Program-made: the position numbers and the translations under genes | Source of the DNA: Sphingobacterium spiritivorum | GTDB taxonomy: Bacteria > Bacteroidota > Bacteroidia > Sphingobacteriales > Sphingobacteriaceae | DNA length: 64,000 bases | NCBI RefSeq assembly: GCF_016724845.1 | Contig: NZ_CP068082.1 | Coordinates: 310,001 to 374,000, forward strand | Reading direction: 5' to 3' | Shown: positions 50,492 to 59,707 of the stretch, in pieces | Layout: each line of letters opens with the position of its first letter | Numbering within the stretch: the first letter of the stretch is position 1 | The notes under the pieces: generated by a model | Database searches by the model: none | What the model was told of the DNA's origin: nothing | Seen by the model: the letters and a program-made list of their open reading frames with translations, nothing else

Positions 50492-52768
50492 TCAAGGCTT
50501 ATGTTTAATAATAAGTGTAGAAGGTGCATCTGTAAGCCACACACTTTTGGATTCAACCAGCTTTTTCCAACTCTTCAGGCTGACGAGCATCAACTGCTGC
50601 TCCGCCACAAAATTCTTATCAATCACCCGTTCATGCATCAGACTGATATGGTTGGATGCAATATGTTCTATAGCTCTGACCGCTTCTTTTACATACGAAT
50701 TATCACGTAAGATTCCTTGTACATCCAGGATAACGACCTGTGAATTGTTATTGGTAATGAATTTCTTGGCATAGTCTACGAGAAAAGAATCTTCATCAGA
50801 GAATACCGGAACCAATATTTTATTAAACACAGTCTGCCCCTTATCGATCAACACGCCAACGGAGACCTCACTTCCACTTAGTATGGAGGATGTTCTGTCG
50901 TCAAATGCAGCATAAGAGAAGATTTGCTCTTTCCCGGACATCTGGTTAAAAATACGTTCGGGATTAATAAAACGGGTGGTAAAACCTAATATCTTACCGA
51001 GCAGGCTTCCTTCAAAAATAGACTGCCCTACCCCTATCAGTAACAAGTCATAGTTACCTTCATTCACAATATCCACGATATCTGCATTGATATCGTTAGA
51101 TACTTTAAAATGTGTGGTCAGGGGTTGCTTCAGATCATCTGAAAGCGTGATTAAAGGAGCAAAACTTTCTTTTTCCTCTGTTTCCCAGTCATACTGAGGC
51201 AACATATTGTCTGCTGACAGATGCAGTGCAGTCACCGTGTTGAGTTGCGTGTTTTTACGGGTCATACTGTTGGCCAGTCTTAACAATGAAATTCCTGTAT
51301 CGGGATTACCAAAAGATAAGAGGATGTTGTATTTTGTTTTGTCTGAAATATAATCCGGAGCGATCTGCGTCTGTTTACGAAAGGCCCAGTTGATAAAATC
51401 GAGTGCAGGTCCGGTCATAAATGTTGTCAGTAAAGCCATTACTACCAACATGGCAAATATTTCCGGAGAGAGGACTCCGAGATCATATCCGATATTCAAC
51501 ACGACCAGTTCCATCAATCCTCTTGTATTCATGAGTGCTCCGATTGTAAGACTGTCTTTCCAGTTCTGTCCTACAAATCTTGCAGCCAAAGCACTTCCTA
51601 TAAATTTACCGGCCACAGCGACCAGAATAATCCAGCCTGTGGTTTTCCAAAGCTCGATATCATTTAAAAGACCGATCTGTGTACGAAGCCCTGTATAGAC
51701 AAAGAAGAGTGGCAATAATAATACGAGAGCGACATCTTCTACTTTCTCAATGAAGATATGTCTGAATTTTTTGTTTTCCGGCATAATCGCTCCTGCCATA
51801 AAAGCCCCGAACAAGGCATGTATGCCGATTATTTCACTGAGATATGCAGATATGATCAGTACGATAAAGAAGATAGCAACTATAGGTGCACCCAGGCTTT
51901 CGCGCTGTGCGTGCAGATCACCGATCCTTTTCAGAAAGGGTCTTACCAGTTTGATCATAATCCATACGTACACTACGGCTAATCCGATGACATACAGCGA
52001 ACTGACAAACGAACCGGCCTTTACTATTGCGATCACAATAGCCAGGATACACCATGCTGTGATATCGTCTGCAGCAGCACAGGTCAATACTACGGTTCCT
52101 AACCGTGTCTTTTGTATCCCTCTTTCCTGTACGATACGGGCCAAAACCGGAAATGCAGTAATACTCATTGCTATTCCCATAAATAAGCTGAAGGATAGGT
52201 ATTCTACATGTTCCGGAGCAAAATCCAGGTATATAAAATAGGCCAGAACCATCCCCAGAGAAAATGGAATCACAATGCTGGCATGACTGATCACGACTGC
52301 ATCGTGTGCCTTATTGCGTAAAATATTCAAATCCAGCTCCATCCCGATCACAAACATAAACATGACCAATCCGACCTGGCTTAGCATCTGCAGATTGCCT
52401 AATGACTCTACCGGAAACAACAAGGCGGAGAATTCCGGAAAATATGATCCGAAAAATGAAGGGCCTAACGCGATACCTGCTATGATCTCACCGATAACAT
52501 ACGGCTGACCAATTTTTTTGAAAATCCATCCAAAAAAACGAGCTGCAACAATAATGGTTATAATCTGGGCCAACAGAATAGCCAGAGGATGTTGAAGATT
52601 GTGTGTCAGTGTATCCAGAAACTCCGGCCAATGTCCTTTACCTGTACCTATCGTCTCAAAATGCCTTCCCTCCTGTTTATCTAATCCCAATTGATAAGTC
52701 ACGTACATCAGCAATCCACAGATTCCGATCACTCCGGCATAAAAAAATGTATTCTTAAATCTTTTCAT
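50492..52768 (-). CDS. CPA2-family cation/proton antiporter with C-terminal cytosolic domain
   Basis: A 758-residue membrane protein of the KefB/CHX type. A leading helix (residues 8-26) is followed by a short periplasmic loop and about 12 membrane segments between residues 55 and 455 (Na_H_exchanger domain), including QPYVIGEIIAGIALGPS, FMFVIGMELDL, CAAADDITAWC with the two conserved aspartates, and ALMNTRGLMELVVLN. Residues 480-758 form a two-part cytosolic domain with USP-like strands (TKYNILLSFGNPDTGISLLRL, NYDLLLIGVGQS). K+ or Na+/H+ exchange is expected. It is monocistronic, ended by the terminator at 50363-50404. Confidence 0.9.
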   Translation of the reverse strand: MKRFKNTFFYAGVIGICGLLMYVTYQLGLDKQEGRHFETIGTGKGHWPEFLDTLTHNLQHPLAILLAQIITIIVAARFFGWIFKKIGQPYVIGEIIAGIALGPSFFGSYFPEFSALLFPVESLGNLQMLSQVGLVMFMFVIGMELDLNILRNKAHDAVVISHASIVIPFSLGMVLAYFIYLDFAPEHVEYLSFSLFMGIAMSITAFPVLARIVQERGIQKTRLGTVVLTCAAADDITAWCILAIVIAIVKAGSFVSSLYVIGLAVVYVWIMIKLVRPFLKRIGDLHAQRESLGAPIVAIFFIVLIISAYLSEIIGIHALFGAFMAGAIMPENKKFRHIFIEKVEDVALVLLLPLFFVYTGLRTQIGLLNDIELWKTTGWIILVAVAGKFIGSALAARFVGQNWKDSLTIGALMNTRGLMELVVLNIGYDLGVLSPEIFAMLVVMALLTTFMTGPALDFINWAFRKQTQIAPDYISDKTKYNILLSFGNPDTGISLLRLANSMTRKNTQLNTVTALHLSADNMLPQYDWETEEKESFAPLITLSDDLKQPLTTHFKVSNDINADIVDIVNEGNYDLLLIGVGQSIFEGSLLGKILGFTTRFINPERIFNQMSGKEQIFSYAAFDDRTSSILSGSEVSVGVLIDKGQTVFNKILVPVFSDEDSFLVDYAKKFITNNNSQVVILDVQGILRDNSYVKEAVRAIEHIASNHISLMHERVIDKNFVAEQQLMLVSLKSWKKLVESKSVWLTDAPSTLIIKHKP

Positions 52769-52891
52769 CTATCTGATTTTCCGTTAATGCTATAAAGTAG
52801 CCCTGTTTTTTTTTGCAAGATGCCAATTTTTACAGACATGATTTTATGCCTTGAAACAAGATGTAATGAAATTAAAAAAAAATGAAATGAA

Positions 52892-53602
52892 TCAATCTCT
52901 TATTTTGGATAGAAAAGCCTGACGGTAGGTATTGGACAACTGAAAGGTAAGCGATACACCCGAATTCAACGGTATTGAGCTTATGGTATTATGTGTATAG
53001 GACCGTACAATATCCAATGCTATTAATTCTTTTTTATTGATTCTGCAGAAATTCTTTTCGGGCAGCAACTCTTCTAATTTCGCAAAATTGACGTTCTTAA
53101 TACAGATAGATTCGCCATTGCGCAGGAATACATCCTTATCACGTCCATCGATTCTGGAATTGAGAATATGTGTTATTTCCTGAAGATGAAGCAAGTATTT
53201 TCCCTGATCTGTATTAAAATTGATGGGAGCCAGCTCATTTTCCCGGGGTTTGCGGGCTACAGCTTTATCGATAGCTACCTGCAGCCTTTCTTTACTTAAA
53301 GGCTTGCGGACATAATCCACCACATTCAGATCAAAAGCATCCGCAGCGTACTCAGAATATGCTGTCACAAAAATAATCATTTTGTCCGACAGTTGTTTTG
53401 CGATCTGCAAACCATTGATAACAGGCATTTCGATATCCATGATACACAGATCAAATTGCAATTCACCTGCGTCCTGCAGTAATTTTGCGGGATCATTATA
53501 GGTCCTTACAATCTCCAGCTCTTCCATCTGTTCGGTAATTAGTTTCAGAAACTTTAACCCCGGCAATTCATCATCAAGTAGTATACATTTTAGCACGCTC
53601 AA
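52892..53602 (-). CDS. LytTR-family response regulator
   Basis: A 236-residue two-component regulator. The receiver domain (1-120) shows the acidic pocket DDE at residues 10-12, the phosphoacceptor aspartate in DLCIMDIEMPVINGLQIA and the lysine in VVDYVRKPLSKERL. The C-terminal LytTR DNA-binding domain (about 135-236) has FLRNGESICIKNVNFAKLEELLPEKNFCRINKKELIALD. The gene overlaps the histidine kinase gene by 29 bases, a strong sign of a cognate pair. Targets unknown; neighbours are two antiporters. Confidence 0.93.
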   Translation of the reverse strand: MSVLKCILLDDELPGLKFLKLITEQMEELEIVRTYNDPAKLLQDAGELQFDLCIMDIEMPVINGLQIAKQLSDKMIIFVTAYSEYAADAFDLNVVDYVRKPLSKERLQVAIDKAVARKPRENELAPINFNTDQGKYLLHLQEITHILNSRIDGRDKDVFLRNGESICIKNVNFAKLEELLPEKNFCRINKKELIALDIVRSYTHNTISSIPLNSGVSLTFQLSNTYRQAFLSKIRD

Positions 53603-54332
53603 TTTGTTTAAGGTCTAATTTAAGGTAAGCTGTATAAATATTTCCCTCCAGAAACCGTTCGAGTTTAAAACAGTCTTTATACAATATCCGTAGTCGCTGT
53701 TCAAATGCTTCCATCCCCAGCCCGCCAGCCTGCTTACTCAGAGGTTTCAACTCGCTGGATGTATTGGATACGGTAATCCCAAATATTCCCTCCTCCGACA
53801 ATTCAAAATAGAAGGAAATAAAGGCATCCGGACTTTGCAGATCAGAATGTTTAAAGGCATTCTCGATAAGATCCAGGCAAATCATCGGAACAATCAGTTT
53901 TTGTTCATAGTAGGGATTTTGTCCGGCTATTTTGGTTTTAACTTTAATTTCAAAAAGCGGACTTACTTTGATCTTATTGATATCGATCAGACTTTTTGCA
54001 AAATCTATTTCACGTCGCACAGAGACAAATTCATCCCGGGCTTCATACAGCACATAATCCAGTACCGTAGCCAGCTTATCCAATGTATAATAAGTCTGAT
54101 AGGCATGAGACTGTACAGAGTTAAGTATATTTTTGAATAAATGCGGCTGAAGTTTTGCTTCCAGATTTTTCAATTGAAATCCATCCACTTTCTTCTCCAG
54201 GTCTTTGTAACGTTGTTCGATTGTCCTGAAATGGTCCTGCTGACGTTTATTACGAATAATAAGTATCACAATGGCAGCAATCAGTACCAGAATAACAAAA
54301 AGATACAATAACGGAGAATAAAAGATATCCAT
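53574..54332 (-). CDS. LytS/YehU-type sensor histidine kinase (His_kinase family)
   Basis: A 252-residue kinase with a single N-terminal membrane helix (8-26, LYLFVILVLIAAIVILII), a short coiled coil (RTIEQRYKDLEKKVDGFQL), and the His_kinase domain with the phosphoacceptor in LEAKLQPHLFKNILNSV. The ATP domain has IENAFKH (N box) and the GLG in AGGLGMEAFEQRL (G box). The phosphoacceptor motif differs from the more common PHFLFN, as in other Bacteroidota kinases of this type. It lacks a periplasmic sensor, so it probably senses a membrane or cytoplasmic signal. It overlaps the LytTR regulator gene by 29 bases. Confidence 0.9.
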   Translation of the reverse strand: MDIFYSPLLYLFVILVLIAAIVILIIRNKRQQDHFRTIEQRYKDLEKKVDGFQLKNLEAKLQPHLFKNILNSVQSHAYQTYYTLDKLATVLDYVLYEARDEFVSVRREIDFAKSLIDINKIKVSPLFEIKVKTKIAGQNPYYEQKLIVPMICLDLIENAFKHSDLQSPDAFISFYFELSEEGIFGITVSNTSSELKPLSKQAGGLGMEAFEQRLRILYKDCFKLERFLEGNIYTAYLKLDLKQIERAKMYTT

Positions 54333-54386
54333 TTTCTAAAAATATCAAATAATTCCGGCCTTATTGCCCTTGTTTTATAAAAATAA

Positions 54387-55964
54387 TTATTCTGTAGCCA
54401 GGAATTTCATCTTTTCTTCCTCCAGATCCAGGCGATGCAAATGTTTTCGGATTACTTCTTCATCAATAGTGTAATCCTTATTCCAGTCTCTCAGCCACTC
54501 TCTTTGCTTATTCAACATACTGACATATACGACTCTACATTCCGTTGCCATAATTTCGTTTTCGAGAAGCTGATGGCTGTCTTCCCATTTGCGGGCAAGT
54601 TGTTGCAGCACCTGTTGCTGCCGGAGTTCTTCCGCATAATTTTCTTTCAGGTGTACAAGACTCTGTTCTGCCAGCCGTTTATACAATTGGAGATAAGCTT
54701 CTCCTTCCGGAAGATGATTATCCTGATCTACAAGATTCATTTTACGGATAAGATAAGGCAATGTAAGTCCTTGAAGCACCAATGTCAGCAGAATAACCAC
54801 AAAAGTGATAAACAAGATCAGATTGCGTTGCGGTAATAATACATCATTATAATAAACGGGTATAGAAAGTGCAGCCGCAAGAGATACTACGCCACGCATT
54901 CCTGCCCAGCCTAATATAAACGGCCCCTTTACCCCCGGACTTCTTCTATCAGCAACGGTAATAAAGTTTCTGGCAATCAGCGTAAATACAACTGCTCCGT
55001 AAGCGGAGAGTATACGTACGACTATCAGTACAGCTGTGATCAATACTCCGTAACCAATAGCTGTACCGATACTGACATCATTCAGATTCGCCGTTATTTC
55101 CGGCAGATCCAGACCGATCAGCATAAAAACTAGGCCGTTCAGTATAAAGCATAAGGATTCCCATACATTCTCCGCACGCAGGCGACTGCTATTGCTCAGG
55201 AAAAGATGCTTTCTGTTTGCCAGAAACAATCCTCCGCTGACTACAGACAGGACTCCTGAACTTTCGATCGATTCCGCTGCAATATACATGATATAGGGAG
55301 CCACAAGAGACAATACAATATCAGTATTCACGTCTGTAGGAAACAGCCGATGTGCCTTGAAAAAGACAAAACCGATCAGGACTCCTACCGCTATTCCTCC
55401 GAGCACCATCCACACAAAACTCAAAGCGGCCTCATGCATCACAAATTGTCCCGTACCTACTGCTATCAATGCGAATCTCAGAATAATCAAACTGGAGGCA
55501 TCATTCAGCAAACTCTCACCTTCCAGAATAGATGCCAGGCGCTTGGGTACTTTTACAAAACGAAGTATTGCTCCTGCACTGACTGCATCCGGAGGAGACA
55601 CAATGGCTCCCAATAAGAATCCCAGGGCTATAGTAAATCCCGGAATCATATAATTAGCCACCAGTGCAACAACCGTTGCTGTTAAAAAAACTATTAAAAA
55701 GGCAAAACTCCCTATAATCCGCCTCCATCGCCATAATTCTTTCCAGGAAGTGTTCCATGCTGCCTCATACAATAAGGGTGGAAGAAAAATAATAAAGATA
55801 AGCTCCGGATCAATGCTGATCACGGGAACTCCCGGCACAAAGCTGATCGCTAATCCGGCCAATACCAGAAAAATCGGGTAAGCTACTTTTACTTTGTTTG
55901 CCAGCATGATCAGAAAGATAATGATCACAATCAGGCTGAGATAAAATGGAAAATGATGAAGCAT
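54387..55964 (-). CDS. CPA1-family Na+/H+ antiporter
   Basis: A 525-residue protein with about 12 membrane helices in the first 410 residues (Na_H_Exchanger domain). Typical blocks: FLPPLLYEAAWNTSWKELW, GAIVSPPDAVSAGAILR with the conserved Asp, LEGESLLNDASSLIILR, and GWAGMRGVVSLAAALSIP. These identify NhaP/YjcE-like transporters. The C-terminal 110 residues are hydrophilic, helical and probably regulatory. The gene lies 54 bases upstream of the kinase gene on the same strand, so the antiporter and the two-component pair may be in one transcript, which suggests a shared response to ions, pH or osmotic stress. Confidence 0.93.
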   Translation of the reverse strand: MLHHFPFYLSLIVIIIFLIMLANKVKVAYPIFLVLAGLAISFVPGVPVISIDPELIFIIFLPPLLYEAAWNTSWKELWRWRRIIGSFAFLIVFLTATVVALVANYMIPGFTIALGFLLGAIVSPPDAVSAGAILRFVKVPKRLASILEGESLLNDASSLIILRFALIAVGTGQFVMHEAALSFVWMVLGGIAVGVLIGFVFFKAHRLFPTDVNTDIVLSLVAPYIMYIAAESIESSGVLSVVSGGLFLANRKHLFLSNSSRLRAENVWESLCFILNGLVFMLIGLDLPEITANLNDVSIGTAIGYGVLITAVLIVVRILSAYGAVVFTLIARNFITVADRRSPGVKGPFILGWAGMRGVVSLAAALSIPVYYNDVLLPQRNLILFITFVVILLTLVLQGLTLPYLIRKMNLVDQDNHLPEGEAYLQLYKRLAEQSLVHLKENYAEELRQQQVLQQLARKWEDSHQLLENEIMATECRVVYVSMLNKQREWLRDWNKDYTIDEEVIRKHLHRLDLEEEKMKFLATE

Positions 55965-56081
55965 ATCTTTAGAAACTATTCTGTGTCAGTGAAATCCTGT
56001 ACCAAAATAACATTTTGAAAAGTTGAATACAGATTTTTTTTATTATTTTAGAACTATATCAAGCATGAAAAAACCTTAATT

Positions 56082-56432
56082 ATGATAAGCGCTGAAGAAT
56101 ACATAGCCTCCTTTCCCAAAGAGATTAGTGAAAGACTGACAATTATCCGAAAACTCATAAAAGACTGCAGTGAGGAATTGGCTGAAGGAATGGCTTACAA
56201 GATGCCTTCCTATAAGTATAAAGGGAAGCCTTTAGTCTACTTTGCAGGTTATCCTCAGCATATAGGTTTCTATGCTACTCCAAATGGTAACATAGCTTTT
56301 GAAAAGGAACTGGCGTCCTATAAGCAAGGCAAAGGATCTGTTCAGTTTCCGCATGACCGACCTCTGCCTCTGGATCTGATAAAACGTATCGTCCTTTTCC
56401 GGATGGAAGAGAATGCCGGAAAGGCAAAATAA
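56082..56432 (+). CDS. DUF1801 (YdhG-like) protein
   Basis: A 116-residue protein. Seen: SAEEYIASFPKEISERLTIIRKLIKDC, EELAEGMAYKMPSYKYKGKPLVYFAGYPQHIGFY and the C-terminal basic helix (DLIKRIVLFRMEEN). This matches the DUF1801/YdhG family; a relative was described as an iron chaperone (Fra) in Bacillus, but this is not tested here. Start at 56082 fits family members. It is isolated, with a terminator right after it that also serves the opposite gene. Confidence 0.88.
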   Translation: MISAEEYIASFPKEISERLTIIRKLIKDCSEELAEGMAYKMPSYKYKGKPLVYFAGYPQHIGFYATPNGNIAFEKELASYKQGKGSVQFPHDRPLPLDLIKRIVLFRMEENAGKAK

Positions 56433-56434
56433 AA

Positions 56435-56479
56435 AAAAGGAAGACAGACCGTTTACATTCACGGAGCAATCTTCCTTTT
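56435..56479 (-). terminator. Bidirectional terminator between convergent genes
   Basis: A 10-bp stem (AAAAGGAAGA at 56435-56444 with TCTTCCTTTT at 56470-56479) with an inner CCGT/ACGG pair. A-rich on the left and T-rich on the right, so it can end the + strand DUF1801 transcript and, with T8, the minus-strand DUF3060 transcript. Confidence 0.8.
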
Positions 56480-56503
56480 CGGATCTCTAATACAGAAAAT
56501 GTA

Positions 56504-56953
56504 TTATTTCATTTTCATTACCATATTATCTATGCCTTCTGTAGTTACATCAGCATCTCCTGATTTATTGGATGATTTTTTATAGTGAACATGATTTTTC
56601 ATACCCTCTATAGATATGGTTTCCACCTGATCTGCATTGACCATATTTTCAGCACCTTCTACAGAGATCTTGCCTACTTTTTCAGCTTTTACGGTATTTG
56701 ATTTACCTTCCACTTCTAATTTGGCACATTTGCCTACTATGGTAACTTTGTTATCCATTCCTTCGACACTTACCGTTTCCGTTCCTGTACATTTAATCGT
56801 ACGGGTATTTCCTTTACCGGACACTTTGATTTCTTTTCCTTGTTTCTGAACCATGCTATGTCTCAATCCGTCTGTATTGTCGTTCGCTTTGACATATACA
56901 CCTGCGCCCAATAACATGGTCATTGAACAAAGTACTGCTGTGATTTTTTTCAT
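56504..56953 (-). CDS. DUF3060 exported protein
   Basis: A 149-residue secreted protein with a signal peptide (MKKITAVLCSMTMLLGAGVYVKA). The rest is a repetitive beta-structure with a period of about 20 residues: KGNTRTIKC, MDNKVTIVG, KSNTVKAEK, AENMVNADQ, MKNHVHYKK and IDNMVMKMK. Alternating GN/DN turns and hydrophobic strands are the DUF3060 pattern and predict a small beta-helix. Function unknown, probably envelope-associated. Monocistronic. Confidence 0.88.
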   Translation of the reverse strand: MKKITAVLCSMTMLLGAGVYVKANDNTDGLRHSMVQKQGKEIKVSGKGNTRTIKCTGTETVSVEGMDNKVTIVGKCAKLEVEGKSNTVKAEKVGKISVEGAENMVNADQVETISIEGMKNHVHYKKSSNKSGDADVTTEGIDNMVMKMK

Positions 56954-57010
56954 TTGTAAATTGGTTTTGATAACTATTTGTTGTCCGCAAAAAGCAGACC
57001 ACGATTTAAT

Positions 57011-59647
57011 TTATAGTTCTTTAATATTCTCATTGTTGTCTGCATCCGGATTATCTTGTTGAACGACCTCTTCTACTGCTGTGGGAGCAGCCTCTTCGTT
57101 TCTGTATTTAACAACAAACGTTTCTTTCACTCTATCTGATTTTACCAGATAACTGCACCATATCGCTCCGAAGATCATCGTTCTGATCAACTCCGTATAT
57201 GACTCAGGAGATTCCTCCGGAATCCTGAGTCCGCTCAGTTCTATCAGAACCAGATCCAGAACCGGTCCGAAAAACATAACTCCTATGGTTAACAAGGCTA
57301 CTTTTGGGAAAATATCTCTTTTCCTGAAAAACAGGTAAATAGTAAATACCAATAAAGACATGGTCAGCAGATTGATGATCAGTTCAAATGCTACCAACAG
57401 CCTGAATACGATACCTTGTGATACCCCATAAATATCATAGGCACTCCATAACTGACTATAGAAGAATCCTATTGTAAAAAAGTCAACGGTTATTCTTAAC
57501 AACGAAGCAACTAAACCAAGTCCCAGAAGAACCAGCCAGCCTCCTATTGAAGGTACGTAGTCTGCATCATAAATTAACCGGATCTTATCCTCTTTCTTAT
57601 TCCATTTGTAAAAAATAAATCCGCAAGATGCTAATGTAATGCAGGTTATCAATATGGCAAACCAGGATACCGTTGATATTCCTCCGTTTGTATATCCGAT
57701 AGAGCCATTATCATTGATGTAATACGAATAGGAAAACAAATCTTCGGTATTGTTAAAGTCTTCCATAAATTCCGGAACTTTATCAATAGCTACAGAAGGC
57801 TCATGAATAGCCAGCTGAAAGTTCATCTTTAATGTATCTCCATCCACTTTTACGGATTTGCCAAAGGTATAGCTATTTCTGTCTATAAAAACAGGTGCAT
57901 CTTGTATATCTTTCGCTTTGTTGCTGATATACTGCACTTCATATTCGGCTGTAAAGGGAAAATTAAGCGAAACAGGTGCTTTCCGATTACTGTTTACAGC
58001 CGGGATCTGACTGAACATATCGCTTGCAAAAAAAGTAAGATACTTTTTCTTCGTTGCATCCTCTGTTTTTGCAAATTTGCTGATTTCATAGGTTTCTATT
58101 ATTTCTATCTCATTTTTCTCCCGGTCATCTTTTACTTTTACAGTGTCTGTACGTTTGATCTCCGGATAAAGTTTGGTATAGTAATCCAGATAATTCTTTT
58201 CCAATGCTGTTCTGGAAGTAGAATTCAGCATACCCCTGTTGTTGTCTGCCTGATATCCTGTGTAAATTGTTTTGACGATCAACTGCGCCCGGTTGCTATC
58301 CAGAGACTTATATTGTTCCAGCACCTTTGTTTTACCATTAACATCCCGGGGAGTATCCTCGATTTGCGTCTTAGCTTTGATTACTAATGCATTGCCGTAA
58401 AAAGGAAAATACAGATCACGGATATTGCCACCCTGATTAGAGAATGTAGGATCAATAAACTGTGCTCTGTCATTAATGGTCGCCTTTACAACCATGTGAT
58501 TAAATACCCATGGTGAAGGCAGGAAATCATTAAGCTTGTATCTGTTGTAACTATTGACTAATACGAGTTCGCAATCTATTCCTTTTGTTTTTAAGAATGT
58601 AGCCAAAAGCATAGATTTATCCTTACAATCTCCATAGCGTTGTTCGACAACTTTATTGGGGTTATTAGATCGGTGTGAATATTCCCCGACTTCTACTCCC
58701 ATGTATCTGATGTCATTCTGTACAAACCGGGTGGCCAGTGCAAGGTACTTGTATGCGTCGCCTTTACTTCGTGCCCAGAATTCTTCTATTTTATTTTTCA
58801 GCGCTTCTCCCGGATTTGTGGTCACGACAGGGTTTAGTTTACCAGCCCAGTCGGCCACTTCCTGCCAGCTCTGATAATCACTGATCTGAATGTACTTATG
58901 ATTAAAATACCAGTAAGGTTCATAGTTTTCGCTATGGATGACGGGCAGATTTGTCTCTTCCCAGGAATAACTCATTAAGCCCTGACCGAGAGGCTCAATA
59001 CGGGGATCTGACTGTCCGTTGAAAGTCTTAAACTTAACAGGTCTTTCTTTGGCCGCTATGTAATTGACATGGTTGAGTGCAATAGGCTCTGTTCCCTGAA
59101 AATAGTAATCATCTGCAAACTTATTGCTGATTGCAGGATTAAACCCTTTCAGAGAATAAGAAATTACCAGCTTATCCCCTACCCGCAAATCGTCCAGAAT
59201 GAGGTATGCTGCATAGGTCCCGTTATATAAAAACCTGCTGAGATCAGTTTCGTTGGCTACTACTTTAAATTTACTAAGATCCAGTTTATTATGTACCTTA
59301 CCCTGTCTTATAAGCTGGATTTCATGAAAGAAAAGTTTTTGATAATCCGGAGAAAAGGAGACATATATCTGTCCGGCCTGATCGACACCATCTGTACTGA
59401 CAATTTCTTTCACTTGTCTTGAGTATACTATCTTTTGCTCTATATGAACCTGATAATCGAGACTCTCGTATAAAAATCCGGCTTCTATATCCCGTTGATT
59501 TATCTTCTGAGGAGATTTTGAAGATTTCTGGATCCATACCGGTTTATTTTCCTGATAGATACGGGGAACCTGAGCAGAAATGCATATCTGTAAAACACAA
59601 AAGAATACAAAAGACAATAAAATATGCCTTAGTGGGATTGGGAACAT
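57011..59647 (-). CDS. DUF3857/transglutaminase-like protein with C-terminal DUF2569 membrane domain
   Basis: An 878-residue protein with a signal peptide (about 1-25, ending CISAQ). The N-terminal half is the beta-rich DUF3857 domain (YLILDDLRVGDKLVISYSLKG); then a transglutaminase-like core whose triad is visible: Cys in YGDCKDKSMLL, His in WVFNHMVVKA and Asp in FIDPTF. The C-terminal 200 residues hold about five membrane helices, starting VPSIGGWLVLLGLGLVASLLRI, the DUF2569 signature. The fusion of a periplasmic domain with a DUF2569 region is notable. Activity unknown; such proteins are widespread in Bacteroidota envelopes. Confidence 0.85.
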   Translation of the reverse strand: MFPIPLRHILLSFVFFCVLQICISAQVPRIYQENKPVWIQKSSKSPQKINQRDIEAGFLYESLDYQVHIEQKIVYSRQVKEIVSTDGVDQAGQIYVSFSPDYQKLFFHEIQLIRQGKVHNKLDLSKFKVVANETDLSRFLYNGTYAAYLILDDLRVGDKLVISYSLKGFNPAISNKFADDYYFQGTEPIALNHVNYIAAKERPVKFKTFNGQSDPRIEPLGQGLMSYSWEETNLPVIHSENYEPYWYFNHKYIQISDYQSWQEVADWAGKLNPVVTTNPGEALKNKIEEFWARSKGDAYKYLALATRFVQNDIRYMGVEVGEYSHRSNNPNKVVEQRYGDCKDKSMLLATFLKTKGIDCELVLVNSYNRYKLNDFLPSPWVFNHMVVKATINDRAQFIDPTFSNQGGNIRDLYFPFYGNALVIKAKTQIEDTPRDVNGKTKVLEQYKSLDSNRAQLIVKTIYTGYQADNNRGMLNSTSRTALEKNYLDYYTKLYPEIKRTDTVKVKDDREKNEIEIIETYEISKFAKTEDATKKKYLTFFASDMFSQIPAVNSNRKAPVSLNFPFTAEYEVQYISNKAKDIQDAPVFIDRNSYTFGKSVKVDGDTLKMNFQLAIHEPSVAIDKVPEFMEDFNNTEDLFSYSYYINDNGSIGYTNGGISTVSWFAILITCITLASCGFIFYKWNKKEDKIRLIYDADYVPSIGGWLVLLGLGLVASLLRITVDFFTIGFFYSQLWSAYDIYGVSQGIVFRLLVAFELIINLLTMSLLVFTIYLFFRKRDIFPKVALLTIGVMFFGPVLDLVLIELSGLRIPEESPESYTELIRTMIFGAIWCSYLVKSDRVKETFVVKYRNEEAAPTAVEEVVQQDNPDADNNENIKEL

Positions 59648-59707
59648 GGCTAAAAATTGATTTACTCAAAAGTAATAAATTTTTGCGGAGATCAGATAAA
59701 GTGGGTA

